Of a stretch of DNA of 64,000 nucleotides, positions 25,916 through 35,415 are shown piece after piece. A program made the translations under genes and the position numbers. The notes below the pieces were generated by a model. It made no database searches, had not been told where the DNA came from, and saw only the letters and a program-made list of their open reading frames with translations. The first letter of the stretch is position 1; each line of letters opens with the position of its first letter. This stretch comes from Dyadobacter subterraneus (GTDB lineage: Bacteria; Bacteroidota; Bacteroidia; Cytophagales; Spirosomataceae): positions 2,046,001 to 2,110,000 of the forward strand of contig NZ_JACYGY010000001.1 of NCBI RefSeq assembly GCF_015221875.1, in the 5' to 3' direction.

Positions 25916-26848
25916 ATGGAAAATCAAATTGAAATATATCAAAGCCAGGACGGACAAACTCAAATAGAAGTAAAATTTGGAGAAGAAACCGTATGGCTTG
26001 ACGCTCATTCGTTGGCTGAGATATTCTCTGTTCAACGTCCAGCTGTCGTAAAACATATTAATAATATATACAAATCTAGTGAGTTAGATCCTGCTGCAAC
26101 CTGTTCCATTTTGGAACAGGTTGCAGCAGACGGAAAGAAAAGAAAGATGCATTTGTATAACCTGGATGTCATTATATCTGTTGGTTACCGGGTGAATTCA
26201 ACAAAAGCAACTCAGTTTCGGCAATGGGCAACACAGCGTTTAAAAGATTATCTGATCCAAGGTTATGCGATTAACGAGAAACGGTTGAATCAAAAGCAAC
26301 AAGAGGTTCAGACCTTAAAGGACGGAATCCGAATATTAAGCCGGGCAATTGAAACAAAGATGGGGGATGCAGACCTAACCTTGCTTGATCAATTCGCCAA
26401 AGGTCTTGAATTACTGGACGACTATGATCATGAAAAATTGGATTCGAAAGGTATCACAACTCGGCAGGAGGAATTTCCGGATTTATCGGATTACAGAAAT
26501 ATAATTGAAAGCTTGAGAAGGGATTTCGACTCTGATATTTTTGGTAAGGAAAAGGATGATAGCTTTCAGAGCTCCGTGGCACAAATCAGTAAAGGGTTTG
26601 GAGATATCGACTTCTATCCTTCAATTGAAGAAAAAGCAGCTACATTACTCTATTTGATCATTAAGAACCATTCATTTGTTGACGGAAATAAGCGAATCGC
26701 TACCGCTTGCTTTTTGCTTTTTTTACAGAATAACGATATTTTGAAAACAAAATCTGGGGCTACGATCATAAGCAATGAAGCACTTGCAAGTCTGACCTTT
26801 TTGCTGCTGCAAGTAAACCTGAGGAAATGGAGACGGTTAAGAAATTGA
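25916..26848 (+). CDS. RhuM-Fic fusion with frameshifted C-terminus
   Basis: A 310-residue protein. Residues 1-130 are the RhuM/virulence-protein domain (LAEIFSVQRPAVVKHI, YNLDVIISVGYRVNS), a DNA-binding-like module common in mobile elements. Residues 195-300 are a Fic/DOC domain with the intact motif HSFVDGNKR (252-260), which transfers AMP or phosphate to target proteins. The last 17 residues (after SLTFLL) are out of frame: the next frame continues as AAASKPEEMETVKKLIISML to a stop at 26877, as expected for the family. A one-base loss near 26800 explains this. The Fic active site precedes the break. The gene lies alone beside integrases and may be a toxin or defence cargo. Confidence 0.88.
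   Translation: MENQIEIYQSQDGQTQIEVKFGEETVWLDAHSLAEIFSVQRPAVVKHINNIYKSSELDPAATCSILEQVAADGKKRKMHLYNLDVIISVGYRVNSTKATQFRQWATQRLKDYLIQGYAINEKRLNQKQQEVQTLKDGIRILSRAIETKMGDADLTLLDQFAKGLELLDDYDHEKLDSKGITTRQEEFPDLSDYRNIIESLRRDFDSDIFGKEKDDSFQSSVAQISKGFGDIDFYPSIEEKAATLLYLIIKNHSFVDGNKRIATACFLLFLQNNDILKTKSGATIISNEALASLTFLLLQVNLRKWRRLRN
26091..26129. repeat. Perfect 18-bp inverted repeat inside RhuM-Fic gene
   Basis: CTGCTGCAACCTGTTCCA, loop TTT, then its exact reverse complement. It encodes the ATCSILEQVAAD part of the RhuM domain. A perfect stem of this length in coding sequence is rare and could act on the mRNA, or bind the encoded protein. Confidence 0.85.
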
Positions 26849-26974
26849 TTATTAGTATGCTAAATAGGAATTATTAAGCCTAATTTCAATTTCTTAAGCT
26901 CGATGCTTCGGATTCATTACCCGATTGGTTGAATAATATCAATAGTAAAGACAAAAACTCGCAAACGATGTAAA

Positions 26975-27011
26975 TTAAGAAGGGGCCGAAAATTTCCCGG
27001 CCCCTTCTTAA
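26975..27011. terminator. Terminator downstream of RhuM-Fic
   Basis: TTAAGAAGGGGCCG and CGGCCCCTTCTTAA form a perfect 14-bp stem with a nine-base loop, followed by AATTC and T residues. It lies 98 bp after the restored RhuM-Fic stop. Confidence 0.75.
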
Positions 27012-27428
27012 ATTCTTTTCAAAAATTTCTAAAAAAACTCGCTGTCAGATCTAGGGTTGACTATTACAGATAACTCGCACTTTAGCTGAAATTGCAGATT
27101 CAATTAAGATCTTGAAGTGTATGAATGTCTTAACAAAGTGTAACAAATGACCTCCCCCCGGCAAACTGGACAATTAAAAACTAGAGAAAATCGGGGTTTT
27201 CCTGTACTTTCAAACTGTCTGATAATTATGGACACTTACATAATTACCTGCGTTTTTTACTTTTCCCAAATTTTGCAAATTTAGGATCTGAAGCGGATAG
27301 TCCTGTTAGACTGTAAACTTTTAAAATGGGAGGAATTTAGAACTGAACTCGTACACATACTATAGATAGAACGCCGCAATCTTCATTACATGTGGTTTAA
27401 AGTTCTTGAAATAAGATAAATTAAAAGA
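27012..27428. other. Intergenic, 417 bp
   Basis: AT-rich sequence between two terminator hairpins. I see no gene, repeat or RNA in it. Confidence 0.45.
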
Positions 27429-27459
27429 AAACCGTTGCAGAATGATTTTGCAACGGTTT
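27429..27459 (-). terminator. Terminator of the C10 protease operon
   Basis: AAACCGTTGCA and TGCAACGGTTT form an 11-bp perfect stem with a nine-base loop. Read on the minus strand it is followed by TCTTTTAATTT, and it lies about 100 bp after the lipoprotein stop. Confidence 0.7.
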
Positions 27460-27562
27460 GTTAATAAAATTTTGATATTGAATTCGGTTTTCTAATATCT
27501 GGGAAATAATATAAATTCTTTCCCAGAATTCATATTATTTAGAAATGTGATTTATGCCAAAG

Positions 27563-28015
27563 TTACAGCCCAGGAACATAATAAGTCCATAATGTGTCTG
27601 CATTGGGCCGATATTCATTTTGCATGAACACTCCGGCTGTAATAGGTGATGTTTTCGGCTCGTCAAAATCTATTGTAAATAAGACAAACCATTTACCTTC
27701 CGAATTAATCCCACTGTACAGTGCCTTTCCGTCCTTTTCATTTCCAATCCATTCGACAAAACCATAATTTGTCAACTGCATAACAACCGAATCATTTCTT
27801 ATGACTTTTAAGGTATCCGCGCTTCCAAAGGTCAAATTTTGCTTGATATTAGAAGTAAGGTCAGTGCTCACTTTTGTATTTGTATTATACGTTTTAGTAG
27901 CAATATAACTCTTCTGTGTCAGTCGGTTATTGGCTTCTAGTCTGTAATTTTTTTCACATGAAATCATACTGATAGCCGCAAAAAAAATTATATATTTTGT
28001 TAAAATCTTTTCCAT
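27563..28015 (-). CDS. Lipoprotein next to C10 protease, possible inhibitor
   Basis: A 150-residue protein with a lipobox (FFAAISMISCEKN, Cys near 20), so it is exported and lipid-anchored. The rest is beta-rich (TLKVIRNDSVVMQLTNYGFV, GKWFVLFTIDFD) with no family I recognise. It follows the C10 protease by five bases on the same strand. In Bacteroides fragilis and streptococci, C10 proteases are often followed by genes for small inhibitors that protect the cell, so an inhibitor role is plausible, but that is drawn from position and size only. Confidence 0.7.
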   Translation of the reverse strand: MEKILTKYIIFFAAISMISCEKNYRLEANNRLTQKSYIATKTYNTNTKVSTDLTSNIKQNLTFGSADTLKVIRNDSVVMQLTNYGFVEWIGNEKDGKALYSGINSEGKWFVLFTIDFDEPKTSPITAGVFMQNEYRPNADTLWTYYVPGL

Positions 28016-28020
28016 ATAGA

Positions 28021-29358
28021 TTAAGGTCTCATTCCGTAAGTAACATTCAACGCTGTGTCATAAACATTTCCACTACCAGTAAAATTATTTAATCCATAAA
28101 AACCATTATCACTTCCATTCCACCCCCAATTAATATGGAAATAGTAATATTCATATCCCAAACAGCCACTCATCGGGTTGTTCGGATCTTGCTTATAATA
28201 AGTTTTATAACGTCGGAAGCCGTCTAGATCAAAAATATGCCAGTCATTAAAACCTAGAAATTTAGTAGTAGCATCCATTATTGCTGGGTGCCCCCCTTCA
28301 ATTTCGTATCTTATTGCATCAATTACCCCGTAATCATTCCAACTTTTTCTGGTGCCCATATTGGAATAACTAGCAGCCTGAAAAGCCTTTTTTGTGTCTT
28401 CTCGCCAATTAAATGATGCACATCCAGAAAAACCATAAGTCATATACATATCTCCGGCCGCCCTCTTAATTAACCCCGCAATCATTATCTCAGAAGAGTT
28501 TGGTAAGCAATTAATAACACTATTGTAGGTTACAGAATTTGGCAGTGGATAATAGATATTATAATTACTCGTGCCTTGTACATAAGTATTTGGCTTTTGA
28601 TAGAAATTCATAATTTGAGCTGCCGCAACGGCTCCACATCCCGGAGTTGTTTTACCACAATCGCAACTAGACTTGGTTGGACAGAAATAATTGTAAACTT
28701 CTCCTTGGCCCCAACTCGTCGGTAATAGTACCGAGGTTTCAGAGTATTCATCCAAAGGACATGGCCCACCTGGGCAAGGAGGGTCTGTACAATCATCATA
28801 TGGAGAACCCATCAGACGGGCCGTTACACCAGTTTCCGCATATTTTTGCCAAAGAGCGTCAATTTCAGGATTAGGTTTTGATAAGGTCTTTTTTGCATCG
28901 ACAATAATTCCACCAACATAATCCCTCCATATTTTCAGTCCCGGATTATCACCATCAAAGTCAATTTTATTCTCACCCATTGCCAATACGGGCGTGACTT
29001 TTCTATCTGCGGAAATTACAAAAAAACGCTCTTCATATTTTGAATTTGACGAGTCTTTAACAAACCTTGAAATTTCAATTAAATACATTATTAAATTTCC
29101 TTCTTTATCTTTCACTTGCTTTGTTGTACTTACGAAGCTTGTAGTATCAATCTCATTGGATAATCGCTCATTTTTCAAATTTTGCTGACTTCTGTAAATT
29201 TTGTGTGCGACTTTCAATGCAGTTTCTTTATCAACTTCAAAACTTGAAATTCTCAAAGATTTATTATTGACTAAATCATCAGAAATTATTTCCTGTTTAC
29301 ATTTAAATAATGATACTGATAAGATAAAAATAAAAAAGAGGACTATAATTTTTTTCAT
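28021..29358 (-). CDS. C10-family (streptopain-like) cysteine protease, lipoprotein
   Basis: A 445-residue precursor with a lipoprotein signal (LSVSLFKCK, Cys 20). Residues 40-135 are the propeptide, including RFFVISADRKVTPVLAMGEN, typical of SpeB-type inhibitors in cis. The mature enzyme has the catalytic cysteine in TTPGCGAVAAAQIMNFY (C241), histidine in NDWHIFDLDGF (H374) and the conserved FHINWGWNGSDNGFYGL. A Cys-rich insertion (DDCTDPPCPGGPC) precedes the active site. Such enzymes degrade host or prey proteins outside the cell. The mature protein is lipid-anchored here, perhaps at the surface. It forms an operon with the small lipoprotein. Confidence 0.93.
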   Translation of the reverse strand: MKKIIVLFFIFILSVSLFKCKQEIISDDLVNNKSLRISSFEVDKETALKVAHKIYRSQQNLKNERLSNEIDTTSFVSTTKQVKDKEGNLIMYLIEISRFVKDSSNSKYEERFFVISADRKVTPVLAMGENKIDFDGDNPGLKIWRDYVGGIIVDAKKTLSKPNPEIDALWQKYAETGVTARLMGSPYDDCTDPPCPGGPCPLDEYSETSVLLPTSWGQGEVYNYFCPTKSSCDCGKTTPGCGAVAAAQIMNFYQKPNTYVQGTSNYNIYYPLPNSVTYNSVINCLPNSSEIMIAGLIKRAAGDMYMTYGFSGCASFNWREDTKKAFQAASYSNMGTRKSWNDYGVIDAIRYEIEGGHPAIMDATTKFLGFNDWHIFDLDGFRRYKTYYKQDPNNPMSGCLGYEYYYFHINWGWNGSDNGFYGLNNFTGSGNVYDTALNVTYGMRP

Positions 29359-29795
29359 GCTAGGGAAGGGAAAGAGTGAGAAAAATAGAAAATTGACTTA
29401 AACAAATAACTACTTTATACAACTACTTCTACCAATTTATCAAATATAATTTACACATTAAGTGAAAGTATTCTATCGGTAAATGTAACTAATTGTTTAT
29501 TATAGTTATGACTATTATTCTAATTATTATTAATAAAATTATTTTACGGTAAAAGATTTCCTATCCGCTGCTTGGGGTGTATTCCGTTAAAATTGGTTTT
29601 ATCAGAATTCGGTCAAATGAAGTCCCTTCTTATTTGACGTTATCAGTACTTAATTAATTAGCTCAAAAAGCCATACCTTTCTGGACTTTCAAATTGTAGC
29701 TCACAAAATAAAAAAGTCATCCTAAAATCGGGTTCAAAAAGTAGGTTCAGTCACCAATTTTGATTTATATTTGTGAGACTAACTTTTTGATACCA
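29359..29795. other. Intergenic, about 440 bp
   Basis: AT-rich gap between the divergent C10 protease and recombinase genes. A TATATTTG box at 29766-29773 (23 bp before the recombinase ATG) and CAAATATA (TATATTTG on the minus strand) at 29441-29448 fit the Bacteroidota -7 element TAxxTTTG, but I find no convincing -33 element for either. Confidence 0.4.
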
Positions 29796-30362
29796 ATGAA
29801 TAAAGTTTTTGGATACGCCCGGGTTTCTACCGTTGATCAAAATACGGACACACAAATTGAGGCTTTGGAAAAATTTGGCTGCGATAAAATATACCAAGAA
29901 AAAATCAGTGGGCTTTCAGTTAAACGTCCTCAATTGGATGAAATGATGGCCATATTGAGGGAAGGAGATACTGTTGTTGTTTCTCGATTTTCGCGGTTAG
30001 GTAGGAGCAGGGATCACCTCATTAATTTGGTCGGTGAATTTTCAAAAATTGGTATCATTTTTAAAGCCTTGGATCTTGGGATCGATTCTTCGACTCCTGC
30101 CGGAAAAATGGTTATCGGTATTTTTGCTGCGCTTTCAGAGTATGACCGAGAAATGATTCTTGAAAAAACGAAAGCGGGCCAGCTGTTGGCGAAGGCAAAA
30201 GGAAAACACATTGGCAGGCCTAGTGGTGTTAATGATGTTAATTTTCAAAAAGTAAAAAAAGGATTTGAGAAAGGGCTTTCGGTTACCGAAATTGTAAATT
30301 TGACTGGTGTTAGTATTTCCAGTGTAAAACGATATCGCAAACAATTAGGAAAAGGAAATTAA
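29796..30362 (+). CDS. Serine recombinase (resolvase/invertase family)
   Basis: A 188-residue small serine recombinase started at the ATG at 29796; the upstream in-frame codons are less likely. It has GYARVSTVDQNTDTQIEAL with the catalytic Ser, RFSRLGRSRDHL, GKMVIGIFAALSEYDREMI and the C-terminal HTH GLSVTEIVNLTGVSISSVKR. Such enzymes invert or resolve DNA at short sites. No inverted-repeat sites are visible next to it. A decayed related recombinase lies just downstream on the other strand, so this locus has received more than one. Confidence 0.92.
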   Translation: MNKVFGYARVSTVDQNTDTQIEALEKFGCDKIYQEKISGLSVKRPQLDEMMAILREGDTVVVSRFSRLGRSRDHLINLVGEFSKIGIIFKALDLGIDSSTPAGKMVIGIFAALSEYDREMILEKTKAGQLLAKAKGKHIGRPSGVNDVNFQKVKKGFEKGLSVTEIVNLTGVSISSVKRYRKQLGKGN

Positions 30363-30565
30363 TTGAGTTTGCGTTGTTCTCAACTTTGAGGTTTTTCTTA
30401 CAAATGGGCGAAAAACGGCGTTAAGGAACTACGTTTTTAGTTTTGACTTTATTAATGGCCGTAAACCATTGTCGCCAAGATCTGGATTTGTATTAAACAA
30501 ATATTTTCCCAGTCTGTTGATATGGAGATTTTCGTTACAACTGGACGGGAAATAGCGGTTTGATA

Positions 30566-30779
30566 TTATTCCTTTTTCTTAGCCAGATAATTATAATACC
30601 GTTCCGTAAGCAACTTCCGACCGGATGCATAATCTATATATTTGCCAATGATTTCAAAGTTTCGCCTTTGGGCGTAATCCCTTAACTGGTTCAGCTGGTT
30701 TCAGGATTTTGTTCTTTATCCGGGGTGGATACCCTTGCATATAGCCAACCCGTTTGGTGATATTCTCTTGCTTTTTCAT
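30566..30779 (-). pseudogene. Decayed serine recombinase N-terminus
   Basis: Minus-strand codons read MKKQENITKRVGY, then, after a two-base insertion, ARVSTPDKEQNPET, then, after another shift, LNQLRDYAQRRNFEIIGKY and IDYASG before a stop. This is the N-terminal catalytic region of a resolvase broken by two frameshifts and lacking its C-terminal half. It cannot be functional. Confidence 0.8.
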
Positions 30780-30865
30780 TTAATTGCCTATCAAAAAGGA
30801 ACTGCTTTATATAAAAACACCCTGATCTGAAACTATATGAGAACCAGGCTAAAATTTTAGAAGGC

Positions 30866-31081
30866 TTGTCTGATCCGAAAAAGTACGAATATTCTCAGCT
30901 GTTCAGTCATAGTAACTCAGCTATGCATTATTACCATAAAACAGAACCTACCAGGCAAGATTATAAAGATTGGTTATTTTATCCGCTCTCTGGATCGGCG
31001 ACTGAGGATTCCCTTTCAGGCCAATTTCCGTCGGAAGGCAAATTAATGATTTTGAAACCGGACAACAGTGTTCAATTATGA
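30866..31081 (+). CDS. Small hypothetical protein or remnant
   Basis: A 71-residue frame that starts at TTG. The part SDPKKYEYSQLFSHSNSAMHYYHKTEPTRQ... (shortened here) has a protein-like composition with an NSAMHYYHKTEPTRQDYKDW stretch, which I vaguely associate with small hypothetical proteins on mobile elements, but I cannot name a family. There is no good start or ribosome site. It may be the tail of a broken gene. Confidence 0.35.
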   Translation: MSDPKKYEYSQLFSHSNSAMHYYHKTEPTRQDYKDWLFYPLSGSATEDSLSGQFPSEGKLMILKPDNSVQL

Positions 31082-31310
31082 ACAAAACTTATACTGAAAA
31101 AAGGTATTAACGCACTGATATTCAGTAAATTTTTCGTTCTGGTATAGTTTTTTAACGCTTTCTAAAAGACTTTTTTTTCTTCCATTCGCGGACCGCACTT
31201 ACTGAATTGTGAAGGAAGGAACAGGAAAGACAGATAAGTTCTTTTCTCCGGCGTGTAGCCCATAATTAGTTCCGCAAATTGAACATAGTTAGGCCGTTTT
31301 ATTGAACATT

Positions 31311-33704
31311 ATGATCAGACATTATTTCAGAATAGCACTAAGGTCTTTACTCAACCGTAGATTTTCTACCATAATGAACGTAACCTGCCTTACGTTCGGG
31401 ATTGCAGGAGCGCTCATGATTGCGCTTTACGTCGCGGATGAGTTGAAGTATGATCAGTACCATAAAAGAAAAGACAGCTTATTTCGGATCACTTCAAAGT
31501 ATAAGCAAGAAGGTTCAGAATATCTTTCTGCACAAACAGACGGGAATGTTGCAACAACTATGCTGCAAAAATTCCCGGAAGTTGAGCGTACTACCCGACT
31601 GCTATCAAAGGACGATGTTTTTCTTTATCACAATGCAACTGCATTTAAGGAAGGGATCATTTACACCGACTCATCTTTTACCAAGGTATTCGCGATTGAT
31701 CTTTTAGCGGGAAGCCAGGCGACATGCCTCATCAATCCATCTTCCATCATAATCAGTAGGAAAATTGCAAAGAGGCTGTTTGGCAATGGCTGGAAAAAAA
31801 AATCGGTAATTGGGCAAACATTGTCCCTGGACGGCCGCATACCATTAAACATCACTGGCGTGTTTGAAAGTTTTCCGAGCCATTCCCACTTTGAATCGGA
31901 GCTATTTGCCTCGGTGCCAACCGGGCACAGGGATTGGATGGGGGACAAAAGCAAGGTTTATACATATGCGTTGCTGGCAACAAATGCGAATGTTGAGCTC
32001 CTCAAAAGTAAACTTAAAATGCATAAGGAATTATCGGGGAGTGGCAATACAGAGCTCAATCTGCAACCGATCACAAAAATCCACTTGTTTTCAAACTTTG
32101 GAGATGAAAATGGGTACGTCGGCAATATCAAAAATATCTATTCGCTTGTTTTCGTCTCTTTATTGTTGTTGATCATGACGTTGGCAAATTTTGTCAACCT
32201 CTATACGGCAGGATCCTTTGGACGGTTAAAAGAAATCGGCGTACGGAAAGCAATCGGGGCGGTTAACAGGCAGTTACGATATCAATTTCTTTTGGAGACT
32301 GCAATAAGTACCTTACTTGCAATACTTATTGCAGTGTTAGTAGTCTTGTTTTTTCTAAGGGATTTCAGCGCAATGACTTCCAAGCGCTTTGCTCCGGAAA
32401 GTTTGCTCGATGCGAATATTTTGTCCCTGCTATTTGGGTTTTTTGTTGTTATACCTATCATAGCCAGTTTTTACCCTTCACTATATCTGTCCTCGTACAA
32501 AGCCATGGATGCATTGAAAGGTAAAGTAAAGGAGAAGCATTCCATTTTTGGGTGGAGAAAAGGGTTAGTAGTGCTTCAATTTTCGATTTCCACCATTATG
32601 ATTACGCTGAGTGTGGTTTCCTACCATCAGGTCAGTTTTCTCAATAACAAAAGTCTGGGATTTGATAAGGAAAACATCATAACCCTATCCAATCCTTACA
32701 TGCTTGGATCAATCGATAAGATTGTTGCATTCAAAAACCATTTGCTGACAATACCGGGTATTATTAATGCTTCAATTACGGGCTATACTCCTGCGCAGAA
32801 CCGATGGGGCAGTCCCAAGGTAACTTTTCCTTCCAGAGATCAGCATGACCGGTTGGCCGCGCCCGCGAACTGGCTGACTGTCGACGAGGGCTTTATCCAA
32901 ACAATGGGAATACAGCTGATTTCCGGAAGAAACTTCTCTCACGTCCATGAAAATGATATTCAGTCAATTATTATCAATGAAACAGCTGCCAGACATTTTA
33001 CGAAGAACGCCAGAGAAAAAGATCCACTGGCGCTTGAACTATCCATACAAAACGAACGGGATTCGGTTTACGCCACTTATAAAGTGATAGGTGTTGTAAA
33101 GGATTTTAACTTTGGATCTCTTCACGAGGTGGTGAAACCGGTAGTTATGAAGGTTGGCTATCACCGATTCGAAATGGCGCTTCGGCTCTCACCGGAAAGA
33201 TCTCGGCAAGAAGTGTTGAGACAGATATCGATGATCTGGAAACAAAACAATCCGGAAATACCTTTTCAATACGATACATTGAAGGACAGGTACGACCTTT
33301 TGCATAAATCCGATACGACAAGCAGTAGGGTTTTTCTCGTGTTTTGCATTTTGATTGTAATTATTTCTGGATTCGGATTATTTAGCATTGTTGCTTACTC
33401 TATTTTTAATCGAACCAAGGAGGTAGGCGTGCGCAAAGTTTTAGGTGCCTCCGAACTTGGCATCGTCTTGTTGCTCAGTAAAGAATTTAGAAATCCTTTA
33501 ATTGCTTCTTACGTGCTGGCATTGCCTGCGGCATCTATCATCGCTAATAAATGGATCAATGACTTTGCCTACAAAATTGAAATATCATTTTGGCTTTATG
33601 GCATTACGGCCTTTGTGCTGTTTATAATGACCGGCCTTACCCTCGGGTTTCAATCCGTAAGGGCGGCGGCAGCTAACCCGATCGACAATTTAAGGAGTGA
33701 TTGA
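31311..33704 (+). CDS. MacB/FtsX-type ABC transporter permease
   Basis: A 797-residue permease started at the ATG at 31311. It has the duplicated form: an N-terminal helix (about 20-42), a periplasmic MacB_PCD domain, three helices with GRLKEIGVRKAIGAVNRQLR (FtsX box 1), a second helix and periplasmic domain, and a final three helices with NRTKEVGVRKVLGASELGIV (FtsX box 2). This is the standard Bacteroidota 800-residue permease. No ATPase gene is adjacent, which is common in this phylum. The substrate is unknown; drug or peptide export and lipoprotein release are known roles of relatives. It is the only large transporter inside the accessory region. Confidence 0.92.
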   Translation: MIRHYFRIALRSLLNRRFSTIMNVTCLTFGIAGALMIALYVADELKYDQYHKRKDSLFRITSKYKQEGSEYLSAQTDGNVATTMLQKFPEVERTTRLLSKDDVFLYHNATAFKEGIIYTDSSFTKVFAIDLLAGSQATCLINPSSIIISRKIAKRLFGNGWKKKSVIGQTLSLDGRIPLNITGVFESFPSHSHFESELFASVPTGHRDWMGDKSKVYTYALLATNANVELLKSKLKMHKELSGSGNTELNLQPITKIHLFSNFGDENGYVGNIKNIYSLVFVSLLLLIMTLANFVNLYTAGSFGRLKEIGVRKAIGAVNRQLRYQFLLETAISTLLAILIAVLVVLFFLRDFSAMTSKRFAPESLLDANILSLLFGFFVVIPIIASFYPSLYLSSYKAMDALKGKVKEKHSIFGWRKGLVVLQFSISTIMITLSVVSYHQVSFLNNKSLGFDKENIITLSNPYMLGSIDKIVAFKNHLLTIPGIINASITGYTPAQNRWGSPKVTFPSRDQHDRLAAPANWLTVDEGFIQTMGIQLISGRNFSHVHENDIQSIIINETAARHFTKNAREKDPLALELSIQNERDSVYATYKVIGVVKDFNFGSLHEVVKPVVMKVGYHRFEMALRLSPERSRQEVLRQISMIWKQNNPEIPFQYDTLKDRYDLLHKSDTTSSRVFLVFCILIVIISGFGLFSIVAYSIFNRTKEVGVRKVLGASELGIVLLLSKEFRNPLIASYVLALPAASIIANKWINDFAYKIEISFWLYGITAFVLFIMTGLTLGFQSVRAAAANPIDNLRSD

Positions 33705-33953
33705 GTCCAAAATTCTTAAACGTCGTTGCTGGATGTAGTTACCGTTAAAATCTCACTTCAAAATCGTAGCGGTGTCGATCATTATGTTTACGATTCTTGG
33801 AGGGAAAGCGGCCTTGTGAACTGGCCAGAATTCGCGGCTCTATGAGCATATTCATTATTAGGCATTTTAGATTAATTACCGTAGCTTATCAGATTTTTAG
33901 AGCTGCCATTGTCAATCCGGTTAAGAGCCTCAAATCCGAATAACATCACTCTT

Positions 33954-34889
33954 ATGAAAATTGAATTTTTGCTGGTAACACTGGTAATGTATTCCATTGC
34001 TGGATTTGGGATAGACGCTCAGGTCGTCTCCAATAACAGGCCCAAAATAGCTTTTACTTTTGACGACGGGCAAACAAACGATTTTCCCGGATATAAATTG
34101 GTAGAATGGAACGAGTTGTTGATCAGCCATTTGCGAAAGCATCGCGTGAAAGTTATCCTTTTTTCATCAGGTGCCAATAAAACCGATGAAAAGGGGAAAT
34201 ATGTATTGTCGAGCTGGAACAAGGCGGGACATCTGATTGGAAATCACACATTGACCCATCCCAATTTCAACAGCAAGAATACCAGTCTTGATGATTTCAA
34301 GCGGGAGTTTGTAGCTAATGATTCGATCATCAAGCAGTATTCCAATTTCTATCCCTACTTTCGGTTTCCCTATCTGAAAGAAGGTAATACAACTGGAAAA
34401 GTAAGTGGGTTCAGGGAGGTTATGAAGAAAAGTGGATACAAAAATGGGCATGTTTCAATCGATGCATCTGATTGGTACATTGACAGTCGGCTGGTAAAGC
34501 GGTTAAGGGAGAATCCCAAAGCTGATGTTTCGGGGTACCGAGCTTACTATAAGGATCACCTGATGAGCCGCGCCTTATACTATGATTCACTTTCGACCAA
34601 ACTAACTGGTAGAAAAATAAGCCACGTCATACTGCTACATCATAACCTGGCTGCTGCTCTCTTCCTGGACGATTTGATCCAGCATTTTAAAGAAAACGGA
34701 TGGGAAGTCGTAGATGCTGATGTGGCTTATCAAGATAAAATCTACCAAGAAATGCCTTCTATCGTTCCGGCGGGAGAAAGCCTTGTCTGGGCACTTGCAA
34801 AGCAATCCGGTAAATTTGAAGGTGTGCTGCGATACCCGGCAGAAGATGTTGTTTATGAAAGGCCGATGATGGATAAACTAGGCTTATGA
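33954..34889 (+). CDS. Polysaccharide deacetylase (NodB-type), secreted
   Basis: A 311-residue protein started at the ATG at 33954, with a signal peptide (MKIEFLLVTLVMYSIAGFG). It has the NodB motifs: FTFDDGQTNDF (catalytic and metal Asp), HLIGNHTLTHPNF (H-x4-H metal ligands), YFRFPYLKEG and the later LLHHNLAA. It removes acetyl groups from surface or wall polysaccharides, or acts on oligosaccharides. About 250 bp separate it from the permease, so it may have its own promoter. A short minus-strand remnant overlaps its end. Confidence 0.9.
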   Translation: MKIEFLLVTLVMYSIAGFGIDAQVVSNNRPKIAFTFDDGQTNDFPGYKLVEWNELLISHLRKHRVKVILFSSGANKTDEKGKYVLSSWNKAGHLIGNHTLTHPNFNSKNTSLDDFKREFVANDSIIKQYSNFYPYFRFPYLKEGNTTGKVSGFREVMKKSGYKNGHVSIDASDWYIDSRLVKRLRENPKADVSGYRAYYKDHLMSRALYYDSLSTKLTGRKISHVILLHHNLAAALFLDDLIQHFKENGWEVVDADVAYQDKIYQEMPSIVPAGESLVWALAKQSGKFEGVLRYPAEDVVYERPMMDKLGL

Positions 34890-35024
34890 ATGGGTCTTGG
34901 GAAATGGCGTATTAAAACCCCTTGCATAGTTTGCTTGCTTGCGCCTGTATAGCCCAAGATTTATAATAACCCCAATCAGAATAACCACAGCCAGAACTGT
35001 AAACCCATCAAAGAGGAAGTAATA
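34884..35024 (-). pseudogene. Remnant of a small membrane protein
   Basis: The minus frame reads YYFLFDGFTVLAVVILIGV and INLGLYRRKQANYARGF before a stop, preceded directly by a stop codon. One clear membrane helix followed by a basic tail suggests the C-terminal end of a lost membrane protein. No start is present. Confidence 0.35.
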
Positions 35025-35056
35025 TCATCATTTCAAAGTTTATCTATTCGTACTTG

Positions 35057-35087
35057 TTAAAAAGTTACACATTGTGTAACTTTTTAA
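35057..35087. terminator. Hairpin after deacetylase region
   Basis: TTAAAAAGTTACAC and GTGTAACTTTTTAA form a perfect 14-bp stem with a three-base loop and flanking A and T tracts, so it can work in both directions. Confidence 0.75.
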
Positions 35088-35415
35088 CTGCCGATTCGGG
35101 TCAAAAGTAAATTATAATATAATTTATTGATATACAGCAAATTATATATTATATAGTTTAGTTTACCTCTGACAATCTTATTTAACGGTTGTTACATGAG
35201 AAGGCCATATCCGTCTAAAAACAACGTATTTTTATACAGAGAACACAGTGGTTTTCGCTTCGTTTATTCTGGAATTTAAAATCGAACAGTAGTGTCCGGT
35301 AACGGACATGACCTAAACCAAATTAATGCAATAATGATACGCTGGGGCGTTTTATTTATTTGGTACAGTCTTTGATTAATTGAGGCGAATCCAATAATTA
35401 CTACTGATCCCGCAT
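35088..35415. other. Intergenic, about 330 bp
   Basis: AT-rich leader region of the serine hydrolase gene. No gene or RNA could be supported; a promoter must lie here but I cannot place it. Confidence 0.4.
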
